NCBI GenBank assembly: GCA_964036155.1
Contig: OZ038423.1
Coordinates: 34,177,249-34,241,248 of the forward strand
Origin: Diploscapter coronatus
Lineage: Eukaryota; Nematoda; Chromadorea; Rhabditida; Rhabditidae
Length of the DNA: 64,000 nucleotides
Direction: 5' to 3'
The position numbers and the translations under genes are program-made. Within the stretch, counting starts at the first letter, position 1; each line of letters starts with the position of its first letter. Shown one piece after another: positions 12,272 to 32,096 of this stretch. The notes beneath the pieces were generated by a model, which was given only the letters and a program-made list of their open reading frames with translations, searched no databases and was not told where the DNA came from.

Positions 12272-13915
12272 ATCGAGAGCTGGTCAACACGGCAAGTGGT
12301 TAATGGGACTGCAGGGATGCACTACTGATTGTCCTGGTTGTTTGATTCCCCTTCTTATCTACAACAAAAAAGAAGGGAGGCAAAAGTTAGGGCCTTCGTG
12401 CAGAAGACGGAAAGGGGAGGATCCCTGACGAGAGAGGATGGAAAATGGCGAAGGCGCAGAGATGCAGAGAGAGGGGGAAGAGAGACAGAGAAGCAGAAAA
12501 ATGACGGACTAGAGTTTAGTTGTGATAGAATACAACAGCCCGGGCAATTCAATGCAGGTGTATCGTATGAGATAGGGGAGGCAAGGTAATAGGGGAACGG
12601 TACTCATTGGTCCTCTCCCTAGACTAGAGCCTATTCCTATTTGCTAGGCTACGCAAACCACAGCTTCATATTATTTTCCATTTCCCCGCTTATCTGTTTA
12701 CAGGTCTACTGTAATTCATTCATTCATTCAACAAAACCTGCTTAGTTCGTAACAGAAAACTCTCAATTGACGGTGACGATGTAGAGTTTGGCGAGAATCG
12801 GAAAGGACATTAGTGAAGAAGAGGCGGTTTTGTTCGGTTCTTTCAGGTCATTCAAGCAATTTTTTAAATTGTTTTCTTCTTATGTTGCTGAGCAATTTAT
12901 CTATTTTTCTCGCTGATGCGATTACTTGATAGTTAAGAGAGAAATCAACAAATCAAAACTACACTCCTCATTTTGTGACTAGATTTCTTTCCAGAAAACA
13001 ACTCTTTCTGAATTTATTACTTATGCTTGAGAAATTATAAAATACCTGTAACATGTAATCTGTATAGTTGTTCATGTTTCGTCAGATTATTCGGGGATTT
13101 TGATGATTTTTGAGACATTATTTTGGTGGGGCTCACTTTTATAATAATCTAGTGAGAAGATGGAATCAAAAACCAGAATCATAATCGTGGTGAATAATAA
13201 GAAAGTTTTGCATGGAAATGAAGAGAAGCGCCTGCAAACACAGAGAGAAGGCAGGAGGCAGTAACCGTTTCGGCCTAGATTGTCGTCAAAACCAAAAAGA
13301 ACCGACTAATAAAAATTAATGATAAGGAATGAAAACGGGTCAGAAAAAGATAAGAAGTAAAGTGAAACAAGAAAGGAGTAGAGCTGCTGCCTGCGTGAAT
13401 AGATGAAGACGTGATGAAATTAATAGCCAACTTTTAACTGCTAAACTCCTAATTATTACCTCTTGAATTTGATTTTTTGCAATGAAAAGCCGTGTGCATG
13501 TCACAATTTCAGCACAAACTCTTCATGCATTAATGAGAAAAAATCGTGTGAATTTCAATCGCATACTTCATGTCATAATTTAATTACTCGTTGAATTTGC
13601 AAATTGTATTAATTATGAAGCGGAAATGTGAGGTTTTCATAGCGCGATAGAGAAGAGTTTCAGAGGCTAATAGGTGACAGAACTCAGAGTACTTTGGTTC
13701 TGAATTCGTTTTTATCTTTGCAAATAAATCGCGTAAATCAAATGTGAATTTTGGAAAATCGGAAAGAGACTGACGTAGGTGCAAAAGGTTAGCACGTCAG
13801 CAGAGTAGAGTATCGTTGAAAACAATTAAATTTAATTATAGAAAGTAAAGATCGTTCTAATTTATTGGTTTTCAATAAGTTTGTAACATAATTGTTCATC
13901 AGCTGATGTATGATG

Positions 13916-14009
13916 CAGGGCTGTTCGGAATTCCGACTCCAAGGCCTGAAAACTTTTGACTCCGATTTCGATTCCGAATTTTTCAAAATCAAAAATCCGA
14001 ACAGCCTAG
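13916..14009. mobile_element. Degenerate hAT-like MITE, copy A
   Basis: The left end reads CAGGGCTGTTCGGA. The reverse complement of the right end reads CTAGGCTGTTCGGA, giving 12 of 14 matches. Flanks are GTATGATG and GTATGGTT, a plausible decayed 8-bp duplication. The ends match the copy at 14221-14332, so the two belong to one family. Confidence 0.6.
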
Positions 14010-14220
14010 TATGGTTGTATTCCTTATATAATTTTAAAAATAGTTCCATTGGAATTCAATTTAGTCTGAAATAATAAATTGGACATCCTAAAGAAGGGAG
14101 CGAAATTATTAGATAGCACATAAATATTCTAGCTAGAGCACAACTCAAAGTACATCGTTTATGAAGTGGCTATAATGGAGCGCTGTTTTATTCTCAAATT
14201 TGCTAGCATCAGACGTTAAA

Positions 14221-14332
14221 CAGGATTGTACGGAATAGCATTTTGAGATTTTCGGAACGCGGAACGAAACGGAATGAGCCCAAAAGTGACCGAAATTCTG
14301 TTTTTCGGAGCGGAATATTCGGTACAGTCCTG
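14221..14332. mobile_element. 112-bp hAT-like MITE, copy B, perfect TSD
   Basis: The left end is CAGGATTGTACGGAATA and the right end, reverse-complemented, is CAGGACTGTACCGAATA (15 of 17 matches). Identical octamers ACGTTAAA flank it at 14213-14220 and 14333-14340. The 8-bp duplication and CAGGRCTGT-like ends are typical of hAT elements. The interior is built from degenerate CGGAA-type motifs and has no coding frame. Confidence 0.85.
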
Positions 14333-14983
14333 ACGTTAAACTGATCAAGAACTAATGATAAAAACTGAAAACTACAGTTCCAGAGTGCCTGACAGTGCCG
14401 AAGACCAACTGCCCACATCATTGTTTGATTTGACGCAATTCCCAATAAACTCAATCAGCGACGCCGAATTGCCGAATTTCGAGAGAAACTCTAATTCAAA
14501 CAAACCAGGTAAATAATGTCTGATCTTATCTCGGTCTCGAACATACACTGTACTTCGCTAGATCATTATAAAATTTCACATAATTTACGAAATGGACAAT
14601 TTCGTAATAGTAACTCGATTTTCTATTGGAGATTATGTCTACGCGCATAACATATCCCTGCGTATTAATCGCAATGAATCGACAGAATGATGATGAAAAA
14701 CTTCGAACTGTTGAGCAATACGAAGCTATGTTGTGAAAATAATAACAAAATTCAGTCAATAGACATAGATAAATTTAAGAAAAATTATGGAAAAAAGTAA
14801 ATAGAAATATCGTGAGATGACTCTAGAAATATTATTGCATTTTCCTTACTTATTCTCAGGAATTATTTTTATCCAGAACACGATATTCTCAAGTTTTAAT
14901 GGTGCTTCAAAATTGATTTCACAATATCACGACATTCCCTAGCTTCCTCTGAAAGATTATGGTTCTTGTAAAGGGTAAACCAA

Positions 14984-15158
14984 TAAAATTGATGACAGCC
15001 TGGATTTAGCGTAATGACAGAATGGTGTAGCGTGAAATGACGAAACGTGAAATAATGTAAAACGCAATAGAAACTGATAGAAATTGAATAGGAAGAGGAA
15101 ACATTTCGTCATTTCGCGTTACGTCATTACGCCACTTCCATGCTATCAATTTGACAGC
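14984..15158. repeat. Foldback (inverted-repeat) element
   Basis: The sequence GCGTAATGAC with GTGAAATGACGAAA near 15009-15050 is mirrored by TTTCGTCATTTCGCG with GTCATTACGC near 15102-15132. Weaker arm similarity extends out to AAATTGAT at both edges. The spacer is about 50 bp. No clean target-site duplication was found, so the element class is unknown. Confidence 0.55.
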
Positions 15159-15563
15159 ATAAAGTAATGCGTTATTCCTCGTCTAATTTTCTAGCTGATT
15201 AACAATTTGCTTAATTTTTGTTTTTGTTGTATGAATCGATCGAGTAAATTTCCAAGTTGCATCAACGATTTGTTGAATAATCGCCATTTTTCCTTCTTTG
15301 CCTGTCAATGGCATTCCTCCAACAGTCAAGTGAAAGAGAAGAAAAATGAAGAAAGGAGAAGAAGAAATAAACGCAAGAAGAAGAAGAAGGCAGTTGGATC
15401 GGCTTAGAAAACGATGCGGCTGAGATTTAGAGCCGACAAGACACGCTCAAAGCGGTTTCCACAGACTGGCAAAAAGGAGAAGATGCAGATAGAAACAGAT
15501 CAAGATTCTTCTTCTTCTCCTTACAGCTTTGAATTCTTCAACCTCACTTCTGTGTAGTTAGAA

Positions 15564-18500
15564 ATGCTTTTTACTCAATTCTATTCAACACATCTTTCTA
15601 TCGATCAAATATTCCGATTTCTAACGTCGATTATCCTGGTGTGTCCTGCAATTTCCATCGCTTTCATCACTGAAATCAGTGAAAACTCGGACAACAAAAC
15701 ATCCACAGTGGATTACAAACAAAAACTGACAACCGTTAGTTATTTTATTCAATTTGGTCCAACTAAAACTCCCAATTCAGACTCAGATTTACAGTTTTCC
15801 ACCGAACAATACGCCAGTAACAAAGGTTTACGTCTTCGGGAAGCCAGTCTACATACGACAACCGTTTGTGAAATTGCAGAGATATGGTAAGCGATCAGTA
15901 AAAACCCGTAAATCTTTATTTGGTGTCAACTTAGGATTGCTCGAAAACCAACTATCCACCGATGACGATGCAAACAGCATTCTGCTACGGGATGTGAGCC
16001 AATTGGCCAAAAAATCAACAAAATTGCCGATCTTTAGATCGCCAATCCAATCCCTGACAGACCTAGAAGATTGAGAGAACACGGAGAAAGCAGTACTTCA
16101 CCACCAAATCCGTTTAATTCGATCGTCGACACTTATCCTACTGCGCCACCCACAATCTACCCGCTCAAAAGCTGTTACACTGATTCTAGTGGTACGTTTT
16201 CTCATTAGGAGTGCATGAAATTCTGGTTGCAAATTCAAGTTTTAAGAAGTCCAATTCAAACTCCGGGGTTCCGATTATGTGTAGTAGGAAATTTTAGTTC
16301 CGAGTCGGAACTTCCGACTTGGTTTTCGAATTATTAGTTTCCCAGATTGGAGTCTGAATATCCCTTTTCCATGTCATAGGTTTCAATTTGCACAAATTCG
16401 AAATGCCACATATTCCATGTTCTTCTCGAAGCGAATGGAAGTGCATGGGAGAAGAGAGCAAATTGAGATCAGCCCGATCGTGTGGACTATATGACGAAGT
16501 TCTAAAGGGAAAGAAAGACAGGCAATGGCAAAGTTAAGGGGAAAATTGGCAATGAATTGAAGTTAATGTCCATTATTTCCATGCTGAAAAATTTCGAACC
16601 AAAAACGGAAATTCACTACTTAACAAATTTACGAAATCCGAATTTTCGGGGTCGAAACCATAATTCCTAACATTTTTGATCGGACAGAAAATTCAGGAAC
16701 AAACTGAGACGCATTTGTTTATTACAATGCGCATTTGCATACCGAGATCAGCATCATCCATATTATAGGAGAAATCACATGAAGAATAAGGAATATTCTC
16801 TTGGGAAACGCAGAAATGACGTCATTCGATTGTCTGAATGACTGATCTCTGCAATATTCTCTCGACAATTCGTTCTATCACAAAATAAAACGAATTTAGG
16901 ACCCAACAATAATTTGCCATTACATAACTGAACGTTTTAAAGTTGATGACAGATAAAATACCATTCGAGTTTTTCGTAAATCAGAAATTGCCACTGATTC
17001 ATACTTTTTCCGAAACAATGCGCAGAAAACTTTAGTCATGCCCTGTATTCTGATACTCGATCTAGTGCTGAACATCTAAATTTCATCACATTATCTAATT
17101 AGACTCCAATGTGTGTTTGCTATTTGCCAGAACGCGAGAATCTCACTGCGAAACGTGCAATAACTCGACAGCTTTGGCTTCCGGTACAAAGTCTACAACA
17201 ATCCTCCATTTTATACTTGATTTTGTGGCTGAATGGACCTATATTTTCGCTTGACATTGAAATGTCTAATAATCTCGGCACAACACATCAGGCCATGCGC
17301 CTGACTGCAGTCGATTTGCGTAGATGTTTCCAACTAAATTCGAGTTTTATCGGTTATCACTGGATGGAATGCAGCAGCAGTGATAGCTATCGTGCAGAGT
17401 TAGGAAGCTGCTAGGAACTGTAGGCCTTTCTGCTTGTGCCTTTGCTGCTGCAAGCATGTGATTTGGCGAGGAGAGTCGGAGCCTAGAATAGGCAACCACT
17501 TCCCCACTTTGCTTATTCTGCTTCATCTGTTGAATGCCACGATGCATGGCAATTCACAGCGCTTATTCTTATCGTGCCGTAATTCAGCAGTCCATATCAT
17601 CCCTGCTATATGAACAAGTGGTCTTTTGTACGTTCGAACCGACACAAAGTAGCAAAATAAAAGACCGAAATAGGAGAAAACTGTACCAACTGATGGTGAT
17701 CTAATTTTGTGATACGCCGAATTGCAGTTGTAATCGTGTATTGCTTCTTGTCTTTTGTCGATGAAATACTCAGATGATCCAAACAGATCGAAAAAGCACG
17801 GGACGAAAAAGTATGGCCTCCCCGAAAATGTCATCATTTCTGATCTGAATTTGATTAGAAGAGAAATCGGAAGAAGAGGGCTATTAAATTGCCTTGACAA
17901 CTCTAGTTTCACAAGTGCTATTCGTTCTTTAGAGGAATAGTGAAATAGAGGAACGCGGGGACGCAGAAAAAATACTATTGCAGAACGCGAACGAATTTTC
18001 CAACGTTAGTTTCGCGGAGACGTTTATCATAAAGCGATATTTCTTAGGGGATTTAAAAAATATGAGGTTAGAAATAGTTTCTAGAGAATCTATGGATACA
18101 TTTTTCTAGAAACAAGGAGTAGAAGAAAAGTTAAAAATAGATTTTGAAGAAGATACCAGCAATATCTCCGAGGAACTAAATGTGCTTAATTTTTAATATC
18201 GTTAGCATCATAGTTATATCCTAAATTTGACCTGTTAAGGATTTTTATGCTGCAATCCAAAACTGGAACAAGTCATGAAGCAAGCCATCGATGATTTGGC
18301 GGCCAAACCGGATTGGAATAGCTGCAATGTGCAGAAAATCGCCAACAAATTGCAGGTATTCATAAATTAAATCATAAAATTAAAAAAAAAAAAAAACGAT
18401 GATATTGATTCCGGAAATGCGTACGTCACGCTAGTTTAGATAAAGATAATCAATTTTGATCGTGATAAAAAGTCAAAAGTCGAATTGATAAGGTCATTAT

Positions 18501-20080
18501 AAGAATATCATTTCTCTCATTTAATATTAATCCTTCCTAAAGATTAAAATTTAACTGGTATCTTTCGTAGTCCATAAGAATTAAGCCGTTAGATAAGAGT
18601 ACGTTGAGATTAATGTTTTGTCGTCACTGATTTCGTCCTTATTCATTGAAATTGAAAAAAAAAAGTTGAAGACAGGAAAAAGTCGGGGAATTCGATTTGA
18701 CAGCCATCTCGGGTTGATTATTTGATTATTTGATTACCAATCTCCGAAAGTTCAAACCAAGTGCTGTCTGACAAGAAAAATGGTCGGTCATCTGTAAGTT
18801 CCATGACATGAAGACAATAGACATAGGAAAAAGAAATGGTATGAAGTAAGGGTGGAGGAGACGTCATGCACTTTTCTTTCTCAATACTATTTCATCAAGT
18901 CATGATCTTAATATCATACGGTTTACTAATTTTCGAGGTACAAAAAATATATATACATTACAGTGGAAAAATGATAAGTTTAATTACACACTGATGAAGT
19001 GATGCTTACAAATCAAAGAGATTGGGAGATGATACCTTAGCCTTAGTCAATCAGGTTTCCATTTGACACTTCACATATTCCATTTGTCACTTTGAAGCTT
19101 TCCATTTTTATCATCATTATCATTTATCTGCATTTCTGTCTTTCTCCTTTTATTTCTTCTGATTTACCGATCTTCTTGTCTATGATTTGTGTATCCCTCA
19201 TTTATTTGTCAGATGCGAGATGACTGTCTAATGCCCTATTCTATAGTAAATGGGCAAATAATTCATGCATAGCAAATCGAAAAATCGTTCAATTCTCTCG
19301 ATTGAGAATAAGTGAGCGATAAATAACTTGAAAGACGAAAATCAAACACCAGCGTCAATTGGTCTTATGAATATTTGCATATCTGTATGCCTTATCGATT
19401 TGATAGCGTTATGAAATTACTGTCTGGACGATTTTTATAGGAATTTTAATCAGATCAATTTATATTGAGTGCAAATGATTTTAATACTTTGCGAATTACT
19501 TTCCAAGCTTCTTCTTGCAATAATTGACTGATGCAAATGATTTATTATAGCTGATTTGGAAGCTATTGCATTTTCTGATATAATGAAATCAATATCAAGT
19601 AGTCTAAATGAGATATTGAATAGAAAAAGGCAGTTTGGATTTGACGAAATAGTCAATTGCAATTTAACAAAATGAACAAGTTCTTCTTTTCTCAAATAGT
19701 TTTCCCATCAACTATTTCGTTTGGCCACTCTATCGTTTCGTCCAACTCAGATTGTCACATTTTCTGACTTTCCTGATAAATTGTGTTAATGTTCGTTTTT
19801 AATTTGCGTATTTTAGGAGCGATGCGAAGCGGCATTCAACACACAATTCGAAGCTGTTGTGGGGTTAGGTGATTTTGCATCCAAGAGCAATTTCTATTCG
19901 GACTATATTTGCAAAGTCGAGAGGCATGGAAGGTTAGTCGTAAATGTAATTCCTCAAGTAAATCTCTCCCGAGCTGGAGAATTTCTCCAATCCTCAACCA
20001 TCCCATACGAAAGCTTTCTTGAGGGAAGGTATGGGGAGCATTTACTCGAGTCGCAAAAATTCGAAAATCTGCCCCATTGA
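15564..20080 (+). CDS. Ground-like (GRL) secreted protein
   Basis: Five exons give a protein of about 305 residues: 15564-15734, 15781-15993, 16038-16191, 18240-18355 and 19817-20080, with matching phases. The N-terminus has a hydrophobic stretch (FLTSIILVCPAISIAFI, residues about 19-35) consistent with a signal sequence. A Pro/Thr/Ser-rich middle follows. The C-terminal 120 residues form a ground-like domain: CYTDSSGFLCCNPKLEQ, then SCNVQKIANKLQ, then ERCEAAFNTQFEAVVGLG and SKSNFYSDYICKVERHGR. Such domains are nematode-specific and belong to the hedgehog-related families; members are secreted from cuticle-forming epithelia. The second intron is only 43-44 nt, while the third (2.05 kb) and fourth (1.46 kb) are the longest clean introns in the window. 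The gene is probably complete; the first ATG is inferred from the signal-like sequence. Confidence 0.87.
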
Positions 20081-20733
20081 CAAATTTATTGTAAAGTTAT
20101 CCTTTCTTTTTCATTTAGAGTCCGAAGCATAACTTTTATTTCTCAATGAAGCAGGTTCTGATCTTCATAGATATTTCCATCTAACTAAACTAGATGATGC
20201 AATTCCAGATATCTGTTAGCATATGGAACCCCGAACAGACACAATGCACCCGAACCTGCTAAAGTTAGTGAAAACAAGGATCCGTATGTATAGTTTGTGA
20301 TTGCTATGAACCAGAATTCTCAATAAAATATCCATCTTCTTTTTTAAATTCATCTTTATCGATCCTTCAACAAATAAAACATCATAAAAACCATAAATAA
20401 TAAATGTTACTTTTGATACCTTTCAAGTCAGAATTTTATAAATTTAGCAAATGCCTCCTCCTCGGATCATTGCTTATTTATGAAAAGAGAAGAATTAATA
20501 TCGATTTCTTCTCATGTTTAGGAAGAGTTGTGGAATGAATTATTGCTATTCAAGGTTCTGAACTCGAAGTATTTCAAAAGTATGCAGGTCTTAAGGAGAT
20601 CATCACCCGAAATCATCTTTGAAATTCATAGGATTGCAAGTGAATTTCAATTAGAGAATGAAAAAGACATTTCATAATTTAGAAAATCGAAGAAAAGATT
20701 AACCCAAAATAATACCTTCTCCATTTGCCTGGA
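20081..20733. other. Convergent intergenic region
   Basis: This 650-bp stretch separates the 3' ends of the ground-like gene and PPWD1. AATAAA-like signals occur on the plus strand near 20320-20400. No gene or repeat was recognised. Confidence 0.5.
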
Positions 20734-23700
20734 TTACTTCAACGAGACAGACATGATTTTGATTTCGTTTCTGGGCCGACCGCTCTTCGCGAAAGTGGGA
20801 ACCTGGTTTATGCTCTGCACGACGCTCATTCCTTCTACTACCTCAAATTTCAAGAAGTTATTCCGACCTTTTCGAAGAAAGAATAATTTTTACCTCTCCA
20901 AAGAGTGTATTCTTTCCATCCAGCCAATCTGCAGGGCAAACCGTAATGAAGAATTGACTGCCGTTGCTGTTCGGTCCGGCATTAGCCATTGATACCTCAA
21001 ATTTTACGTTTTTAATGAATTGATTGAGACTAAATATTCCAAACTTTTCAAATACTGTTTATTTGAAAAATGAACGTACCCTGAAAGGTCTGTCATGTCT
21101 CAGCCTCGGATGGAATTCGTCCTCGAAATCAGCGCCCCAAATTGACTGACCGCCAGTGCCTTTGCCTGTCGGATCACCAGTCTGAATATTCAAGATTTGG
21201 ACATCTTTACGACTTCGTAGAACAAGACAAATAGCGACGGGGGAAGTTTAAAACTGTTCACGATTTTTTGGAAAGTGTCTTACTAATATTTCTGCTGGAA
21301 GATTTTCTTTTAAGATTTTACAAAATTGAAGATAAATATAGTCACAATTATCTCCAAAAGTCGTGTTGATTTGAGAAAATTTTCAAAATAACCACTTCAA
21401 ATATCATGGCATTATCCAAACTATTGAAATTTTTACGCGCCATTGTATAATTTCCCTAGAAAATATGCAAAACATGTACACAAATTAAGATAAAACCTAA
21501 CCTGAACCATAAAGGACTTGATGACCCTGTGGAAAGTAAGCCCGTTGTAGTAGCCTCGTCTCGAATGCGTGCAGAAATTCTCGACCGTTTTGGGACATTC
21601 CTCTCCGAACAGATGAATTCGGATGTCGCCCATCGAAGTGTGCAGAATTGCGAATTCGGACAGTTTCTTGTTCTCAACATCTGCCTGAAATTCGCGTTTT
21701 TGTTGAAACTGATTTTTATTAGCACTTTGATCAGACGCACCTAATGTTCGTATATCTAACAAGCTCGGTAAAACGAAGAGGAAAATGCATGTGTTTTCCT
21801 CACTCATCAGCAGATATGGTGTATCTACCACTCTAGCTTCTCTATGTATTTTATCCATACGCGCATTTCAAGCATGAAGCTTTAAGCAAAATATTTGAAT
21901 TCTCGTTTGATTAAGGCATTTGATATGGGTAATTGAGGAAAAATAAATCTGCAAGGAATGACCTCAACAGCAGTAATCTGATCCTCTTTCTTTGGCTTCT
22001 CATTGAACACGTCTCTGCTCGTTGCATTTTCATCTTCCTCATCATCATAAGCAAATGGCTCTGCATTTGTGAACAAATAGAAGCGATTCTTCTTGTAGGC
22101 AGTGCAGGCCTGAAATCAGGTGTTCGTTGAATTCATTTCAAAGACACTAAATCTTCGAGTACATCACAAATTTCAAACAGAATTAAGAAAATAGGTTTTT
22201 ACCAGCTGATCTGCAATTCTCATGTTTCAGATAAAAATACGGAAAAAAACCCACAAATAGTGGATCAGGATCATTTGGCTTGTTGAGATTGGGATTCTCG
22301 GCAGCCTCTGTCTCGATGGTCGTGGCTGCTCCCTGCAACCGGGCACGCACATCTGGCACTGCTCTGAAACGATAGCATTCGTTGAGAAAATTCAGTGAAA
22401 ACTTGCTTGCTAAGAGAAACCGCGAGGAATCGAATCGTCTCTTCTTTTCCGACGGCCCTCACAACTTTGTCTGTCGCGATATTGTAGACCTGGAAATGAA
22501 GTTTATTTTGGGAATGAGCATAATTTTTAAATAAAAAAATCTAGTTTTTTTGCAGCACGTAAAGTATGTGATAAAACATGGAAGGAAAATTTTTTCATTC
22601 ACGATTTTTTTTAAAATTTACTCGTTCATCTTCCATAAAAACTAAATCTTGATCACCCCTGATAAAAGTGGCTAGAAACTACCTTGATCCCGATAATGGA
22701 GGGATAGAGAATGAAATTGGAAGTGTAGTCCCAGCAGAAGGCTACGGGCTGCTTCGCCCTCTCGTCGTCTTCTTTGTCCATTTCCTTCTCGCATGCGACT
22801 CGACGATTCCACTCCATGTTTTGCAGGCCGAAATTCCTGAAAAATTCGATCATCACTTTTGACAATACGTAAATGCGCGGTATGACAGGAGTTTTATTTT
22901 GCCATAAAATTCATTATTTATATTCTTTCTCTATCGTCGATCCCTAACTACAGCTATTATCACGTTTTCATCCAGAAATTGATGCCTTTTCTTGAATTTA
23001 AAAATTAACTAACCGATTTTCCTTAGCTTCTGAAGTGTACTTGCCGAGATTCTCATCGATCGTCTTGATCAGTTTGCCAGTCAGAATGTCGAAAATCCGG
23101 ACCTTTTTGTCAGACGACATCGTCGCGAATTGCAGACCACTAGGGCTGATTTTGAGGCAGGTCACTGTGGATTTGGTCTGGAACGGATAGTTTTAATACT
23201 CTTTCAGAGAAAAACTGTTCTTTGTATTTGTTACCACCTGACCATCATCATCGGCTATTTGTCATCAGATTATCTTAGTTTTGCCCCTTTTTTTACTATA
23301 TTTACTGAATCCGGCTACAGATAGAGAATATGATGTTGATCAGCAAGTGGTAAATACAGAAAGTCATGGAAACGTTAAAATACCTTGAGAAATTCGTAGA
23401 GATCAGTGTCAGTTTTGCATTTCCACTTGAGATGAGTGGGCAGCTGCAGGTCCTTTCTGAACCCCATCCACATTTCAACAAAGCCTCGAGCATCAGTAGA
23501 AATCGCTACATCCAGCGTTGTGCTGTACTGAAATCAAAAGAAAATGAAACTTGTCGCTGGTATCTCTCATGAAATGGAATTTGAAAGAAATATTATGCCC
23601 CGATTTATCATTCTTCCCTTCTAACTTCGATAACGCCTAAGTAATTTCAGTTAGATGAAAGAAGTGCTGAAAAGCAGAATAAACTAATCTCCTTCTACAT

Positions 23701-24940
23701 GCCTTATACGTGAAAGTCACCTAATCCTAAATGTGTAAAAACTTTACAGAAAACCTTCAACTCACATCGATGTGCGTCACAGGGGCCGAGTGGAGTTTGT
23801 CGAGCGGTGAATTTTCTGGATTCAGAATCGTGGCTGAGCTCTTCGCATCTACAACGACAATTCGGCCTGACTTCGCATCGGAAATCGCCAAATACGGAAC
23901 GACATCGCTGGCTGAAATTGCTCTTTCTCGTTATAATTGACATGCTCTTCGTCGCTTTTGGAGCAGATACAACTTGGTATTGTGACACTCTAACACTGCA
24001 CGAGGAACTATGATAGTTTTCGTTGAAAGAGCAAAAAATCAAATACCTTGATGAATGAAAGCAGCAGTTTTGGGAGGGAACTCGAATTTGAGCATGTTGA
24101 TCATGTCGAAATTCTCGACATCGAAGATCTTGACCGAATTGTCCGCTTGACAGACCGTCGCCAGCAGAGTGCCGTTGAAGTTGCAGCAGATGTGAGAGAA
24201 GGCATCTGAAAGAAGAAGTTGAATTTGAAGAAGGGGGATTGAATGATGTGAATGATGAAGAAACATCAATCAAATAAGTAATGAAATTGAAAGAAATGGT
24301 GATTTAAGACCTTTGTCGAACTGATAAAAATAAATTTCTTACGCAAATGGCATCTGAAGTGCTTGACGAACTCGATGCCCTCCCCGTGCTTCTTCTTCCA
24401 GAACTTCAAATGACCGTCGATGCTCGCTGTCACGATGAAGTCCGTCCTGAAATCATCATTCTTTCACCAACTAAATTTTAACAATCAATTGTGGATCTAC
24501 ATTTAAACAGAGAAGGTTTGACTTCGGTCTCATATATTTGTCATCAGCTCTACTTTCTTTGCCTATCCATCCTAACCCATATTTCGATGACGTATACAGA
24601 AAGTTGTGTGAATTCTCCTTGGCAATTCACGTGAAATTCACGAAAACCAACTCACCGTGTGGCGAGAACATGAGAGATGGTGTCTCTGTGCATGAAGGAC
24701 TTCTCGTACTGACTGGCCGAGGGAACCGATCGCAGGTAGGTTTCTTCGTATTTCAACGTCTTTTCCGTTGTTTCCGGCTCGACTTCTGCTTCTAGAAAAT
24801 AAAATTAAAAAATGGAAAATAAAAATTGCAGACTCACTTTTGGTCTTCTTCTTGACTGGCTCCTCACTCTTCTCTGCCCTGTCCATTTTGCCCTCGTCTC
24901 CCTTCGCCTCCACAGGCACTTCTTCCGGTGATTTTGCCAT
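20734..24940 (-). CDS. PPWD1-type cyclophilin with WD40 repeats
   Basis: About 14 exons encode a WD40 domain followed by a cyclophilin-type peptidyl-prolyl isomerase, the architecture of human PPWD1 (C. elegans cyn-15 type), a spliceosome-associated protein. The start is at 24940 ([14 protein letters not shown], acidic/lysine-rich leader) and the stop at 20734-20736. Conserved WD40 pieces include [58 protein letters not shown] and [20 protein letters not shown]. The linker [19 protein letters not shown] leads to [13 protein letters not shown]. The isomerase domain has [55 protein letters not shown] and [16 protein letters not shown], with [12 protein letters not shown] at the active-site rim. 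The catalytic-site Arg (FHR) and the Phe pair (QFFIT) are present. It is divergent from DHX16. Confidence 0.92.
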
Positions 24941-25136
24941 CGAATCCTTCAAAAAACTAAAATTGTTAACAAAAAAATGAAACGAAAATCGAGAAATTCA
25001 AAAATTCACCCCACTTGCACCAATCGCGCCAATCATTTCGCATTGGCGCCGCATTTTATTTTCGCCCTATGTCCGTTGAATTTTCGAACTTTTCTTTTCG
25101 TCGTTACTTTTTATCGGATTTGTGAGTTTACAGAAG
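24941..25136. promoter_or_regulatory. Shared divergent promoter of PPWD1 and DHX16
   Basis: Only 196 bp separate the two start codons, so promoters and 5' UTRs of both genes must lie here. The stretch is moderately AT-rich without an obvious TATA box. Co-regulation of two spliceosome genes is an inference from the layout. Confidence 0.55.

Positions 25137-32096
<6,960 letters not shown>

Larger units (their letters stand above)
12212..15563. other. Intergenic region between AGMO and ground-like gene
   Basis: A 3.3 kb divergent intergenic region. It contains a purine-rich stretch near 12360-12500 whose open frames look fortuitous. Two hAT-like MITEs (13916-14009, 14221-14332), a foldback repeat (about 14984-15158) and a GAA/GAAGAA-rich tract (about 15340-15390) follow. 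No additional gene could be supported. Confidence 0.5.

Noticed and set aside
12329..12589. An 86-codon plus-strand open frame rich in Arg/Glu/Gly
   Set aside because: It sits in a purine-rich tract upstream of AGMO; the opposite strand is also open, and the composition explains both. No motif or splice context.
16240..16360. TTCCGA/TCGGAA-rich stretch in the ground-like gene intron, similar in style to the hAT-like MITE interiors
   Set aside because: No terminal inverted repeats or 8-bp duplication could be found; only a short local palindrome (GTTCCGAGTCGGAAC).
21456..21858. Overlapping minus and plus open frames near the PPWD1 isomerase exon
   Set aside because: Only the frame with the cyclophilin motif is real; the other frames are antisense or shifted readings of the same exon.
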